From an uncultured Oscillospiraceae bacterium (GTDB lineage: Bacteria > Bacillota > Clostridia > Oscillospirales > Acutalibacteraceae): 23,569 nt of DNA. The position numbers and the translations under genes were made by a program. This document shows, piece by piece, positions 22,048-23,569 of the stretch (position 1 is the first letter of the stretch; each line of letters starts with the position of its first letter). The stretch lies in the NCBI GenBank assembly GCA_959596515.1, contig CAUFXR010000035.1:1-23569 (forward strand), written 5' to 3'. The notes below the pieces were generated by a model. That model saw only the letters and a list, made by a program, of their open reading frames with translations. It was not told where the DNA came from and did not search any database.

Positions 22048-22452
22048 ATGAAAATTGCAGTAACCTATGACAACGGAACCGTATACCAGCATTTTGGACA
22101 CACTAAACAGTTTAAAATTTTTACAGTTGACAATCAAAAAATACTTTCTTCCGAAATCGTTGATACCGGAGATAGCGGACACGGTGCTTTAGCCGGCTTT
22201 TTAGCTGACCGCAATGTTTCCATTGTAATCTGCGGAAATATGGGAGCTGGCGCTCAAAACGCATTAACTCAGTCTGGTATCCAATTTTTTGGCGGGGTTA
22301 CCGGCAATGTGGATGACCGGGTGCAGGATTACTTGTCTGGTACTCTTCATTTCCAGCCGAATATTACCTGTTCGCATCATAGCGACCACGGTAGCTCCTG
22401 CGGCGGGCATCACGAAGGCTCCTGTGGCGGGCACGACCACTGCCATCACTAA
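22048..22452 (+). CDS. NifX/NafY-like (dinitrogenase iron-molybdenum cofactor family) protein with His/Cys-rich tail
   Basis: A 134-residue protein. Residues 1-~105 are the Fe-Mo cofactor-binding-like fold: MKIAVTYDNGTVYQHFGHTKQF, then VSIVICGNMGAGAQNAL, then FFGGVTGNVDDRVQDYLSG. Such proteins bind iron or molybdenum-iron clusters and also occur in organisms without nitrogenase, where the role is unclear. The last ~25 residues are a metal-binding tail of His, Cys and Gly (two CGGH motifs, ending HDHCHH). ACAGGAGG precedes ATG 22048. The in-frame ORF extending to 21979 lacks support. It is divergent from trxA. No nif genes are present, so nitrogen fixation is not implied. Confidence 0.9.
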   Translation: MKIAVTYDNGTVYQHFGHTKQFKIFTVDNQKILSSEIVDTGDSGHGALAGFLADRNVSIVICGNMGAGAQNALTQSGIQFFGGVTGNVDDRVQDYLSGTLHFQPNITCSHHSDHGSSCGGHHEGSCGGHDHCHH

Positions 22453-22472
22453 AAGGTCATTGCTTTCACAAA

Positions 22473-22506
22473 AAAAGAGGTAAATCCATCTGGATTTACC
22501 TCTTTT
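22473..22506 (+). terminator. Terminator after the NifX-like gene
   Basis: A long perfect inverted repeat (22473-22488 and 22491-22506, effective loop ~6 bases) flanked by A and T runs. It works in both directions and also serves the convergent degV gene. Confidence 0.88.
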
Positions 22507-22641
22507 CATTTAGACTTTAACATGTTCAGCCATAAAAATGTATTTTTTATAATATATTTGCTATGAAGTATGACAAACTAAAACAAAAACTGTTCTGCCA
22601 CGCTATACGTTTCATTTCGCATTTCTGGTCTGAAACTTTGC

Positions 22642-23493
22642 TTATTTGGTCAAAAACATGACACCTAAGGTGTTCGGGCCACAGTGACAAGAAATCGTAC
22701 AACTCGCTTGGGTAACATAAATGTGCTCGAAATCAGCGCATTCCTCAATGGTTTTTTTCACTAAGTTTAAACGCTCTTTAGAAACTCCGGCGTTGACCAA
22801 AAAGCACCGGTCCAGATTCAAATCATCCCGATTCATCAGCTTATCTCGGGTATATTGTACCAGCACCTTATCCAAATCGCCCCGATACTTTTTCCCAACC
22901 CGCATAGTGGCGTCCCAGTTATTTACCTCAATGCACGGCTTTAACCGGAGTAAGTTAGCGCCTAGCGCCGCTACAGCAGAACATCTGCCTCCCGCATGGA
23001 GAAACTCTAAAGTGTCCAATACAAAACTGCCGTGGCATTTAGTGGTCAGTTCTTGAATTTCCTTTTGAATTTGCGGCGCCGGCATCCCCTGGGAAATTCT
23101 TTTCCCGGCTTCCACCACCAGTAATCCAACAGCTGAGGAAAGATTCCCGGAATTAATGGGGAAAACATTGCCCAGTTCCCTAGCCGCAGTACAACAGTTC
23201 TGATAGGCGGACGAAATTCCGGAACCCAGATTCAAGTGGATAACCTGATAACCGTTTTCCACCCACTTTCGAAAATATTCCAAATATTCTCCCACACCGA
23301 TCGCCGCTGTTTTTGGCAGGATCTTTCGTTCCCAATAAGCCTGAAAAATTTCCTCCGGCGTAATATCCACATTATCTTGGTACTGTTTATCTCCTAAAAT
23401 AATATGAAAAGGGTAATAATGCACCTGATATTTTGCCTTCAGCTCATCGCCAAGATCGCAGGTGCTGTCGGCGCTTAGTATGATTTTTGTCAT
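22642..23493 (-). CDS. DegV family fatty-acid-binding protein
   Basis: A 283-residue DegV protein. The family binds a fatty acid and in Gram-positives works with fatty-acid kinase FakA as the FakB carrier subunit. Visible features are the start KIILSADSTCDLG, the lipid-contact loop LNLGSGISSAYQN (~92-104), FVLDTLEFLHAGGRCS (~157-172) and a C-terminal cysteine-rich CTISCHCGP segment. The typical family motif after the N-terminal strand is DSTADL(P); here it is DSTCDLG. AAGGGAG precedes ATG 23493. No fakA is nearby. The 76 bases to the window end show no further gene that can be supported. Confidence 0.92.
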   Translation of the reverse strand: MTKIILSADSTCDLGDELKAKYQVHYYPFHIILGDKQYQDNVDITPEEIFQAYWERKILPKTAAIGVGEYLEYFRKWVENGYQVIHLNLGSGISSAYQNCCTAARELGNVFPINSGNLSSAVGLLVVEAGKRISQGMPAPQIQKEIQELTTKCHGSFVLDTLEFLHAGGRCSAVAALGANLLRLKPCIEVNNWDATMRVGKKYRGDLDKVLVQYTRDKLMNRDDLNLDRCFLVNAGVSKERLNLVKKTIEECADFEHIYVTQASCTISCHCGPNTLGVMFLTK

Positions 23494-23569
23494 ATATTAT
23501 GCTCCCTTCTGTGTTAAACGGACTGTAAAGTTAAATGAAAATTGAAGACCCGTCAGCCCTTCTGGTACA

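Noticed and set aside
23494..23569. Possible gene start (ATG near 23537, plus) or gene end (minus) at the window edge
   Set aside because: No ribosome site and too short to judge in either direction.
1..23569. CRISPR array, insertion sequence, integrase or toxin-antitoxin pair
   Set aside because: No regular spacer-repeat array, transposase or recombinase motifs, or small paired operon was found on either strand.

Overview
The window looks like chromosome of an anaerobic, low-to-mid GC Clostridia-type Firmicute. The basis is strong AGGAGG ribosome sites, TTGnnn-17-TATAAT promoters, an acetogen-style gene set (ackA, fhs, tmcAL), a superoxide reductase in place of aerobic detoxification, and a fragment of the parA/parB module typical of Firmicute integrative conjugative elements (ICEs). 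There is no rRNA gene and no 16S-level evidence, so nothing finer than class is claimed.

Layout. 1-101: 5' end of acetate kinase (minus), divergent from tmcAL (tRNA-Met cytidine acetate ligase) and a DUF4380-like sugar-mutarotase-fold protein (plus). 2488-2713: a small frameshifted gene remnant, then a terminator. 2863-6772: a tightly overlapping minus-strand operon fhs-tsaE-tsaB-rpiB-upp (one-carbon metabolism, tRNA t6A synthesis, pentose phosphate, uracil salvage). 7047-8222: a RodA/FtsW glycosyltransferase, divergent from fhs. 8586-9350: a short-chain dehydrogenase (minus). 9490-12670: an accessory island. It holds palindromes, a promoter, a 54-residue ICE protein, parA with an unusual structured leader, and a parB that is cut off and fused head-on to a truncated TetR gene. 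About 1 kb of gene-poor sequence with hairpins and terminators follows, ending at tRNA-Leu(UAG). 12864-18435: a minus-strand run murD, two M42 aminopeptidases, a GNAT acetyltransferase and a YnbB-type PLP enzyme, mostly with overlapping ends. 18594-19538: a zinc-ribbon membrane protein with a long acidic linker. 20028-22452: a redox-defence neighbourhood of a Crp/Fnr regulator, desulfoferrodoxin, thioredoxin and a NifX/NafY-like protein with a His/Cys-rich tail. 22642-23493: a DegV family protein.

How it fits together. AckA makes ATP and acetate, TmcAL consumes ATP and acetate for tRNA modification, and Fhs feeds formate into tetrahydrofolate. TsaE and TsaB supply two of the t6A proteins. Desulfoferrodoxin, thioredoxin and the Crp/Fnr regulator are a plausible oxygen-stress set in a strict anaerobe. 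The least explained parts are the parA leader, in which one RNA segment can form either a terminator or a clamp over the parA ribosome site and start codon; the parB/TetR junction at a 27-bp palindrome; and the long hairpin with a GNRA-type loop upstream of the Crp/Fnr gene. No intact new defence or mobile system is visible.
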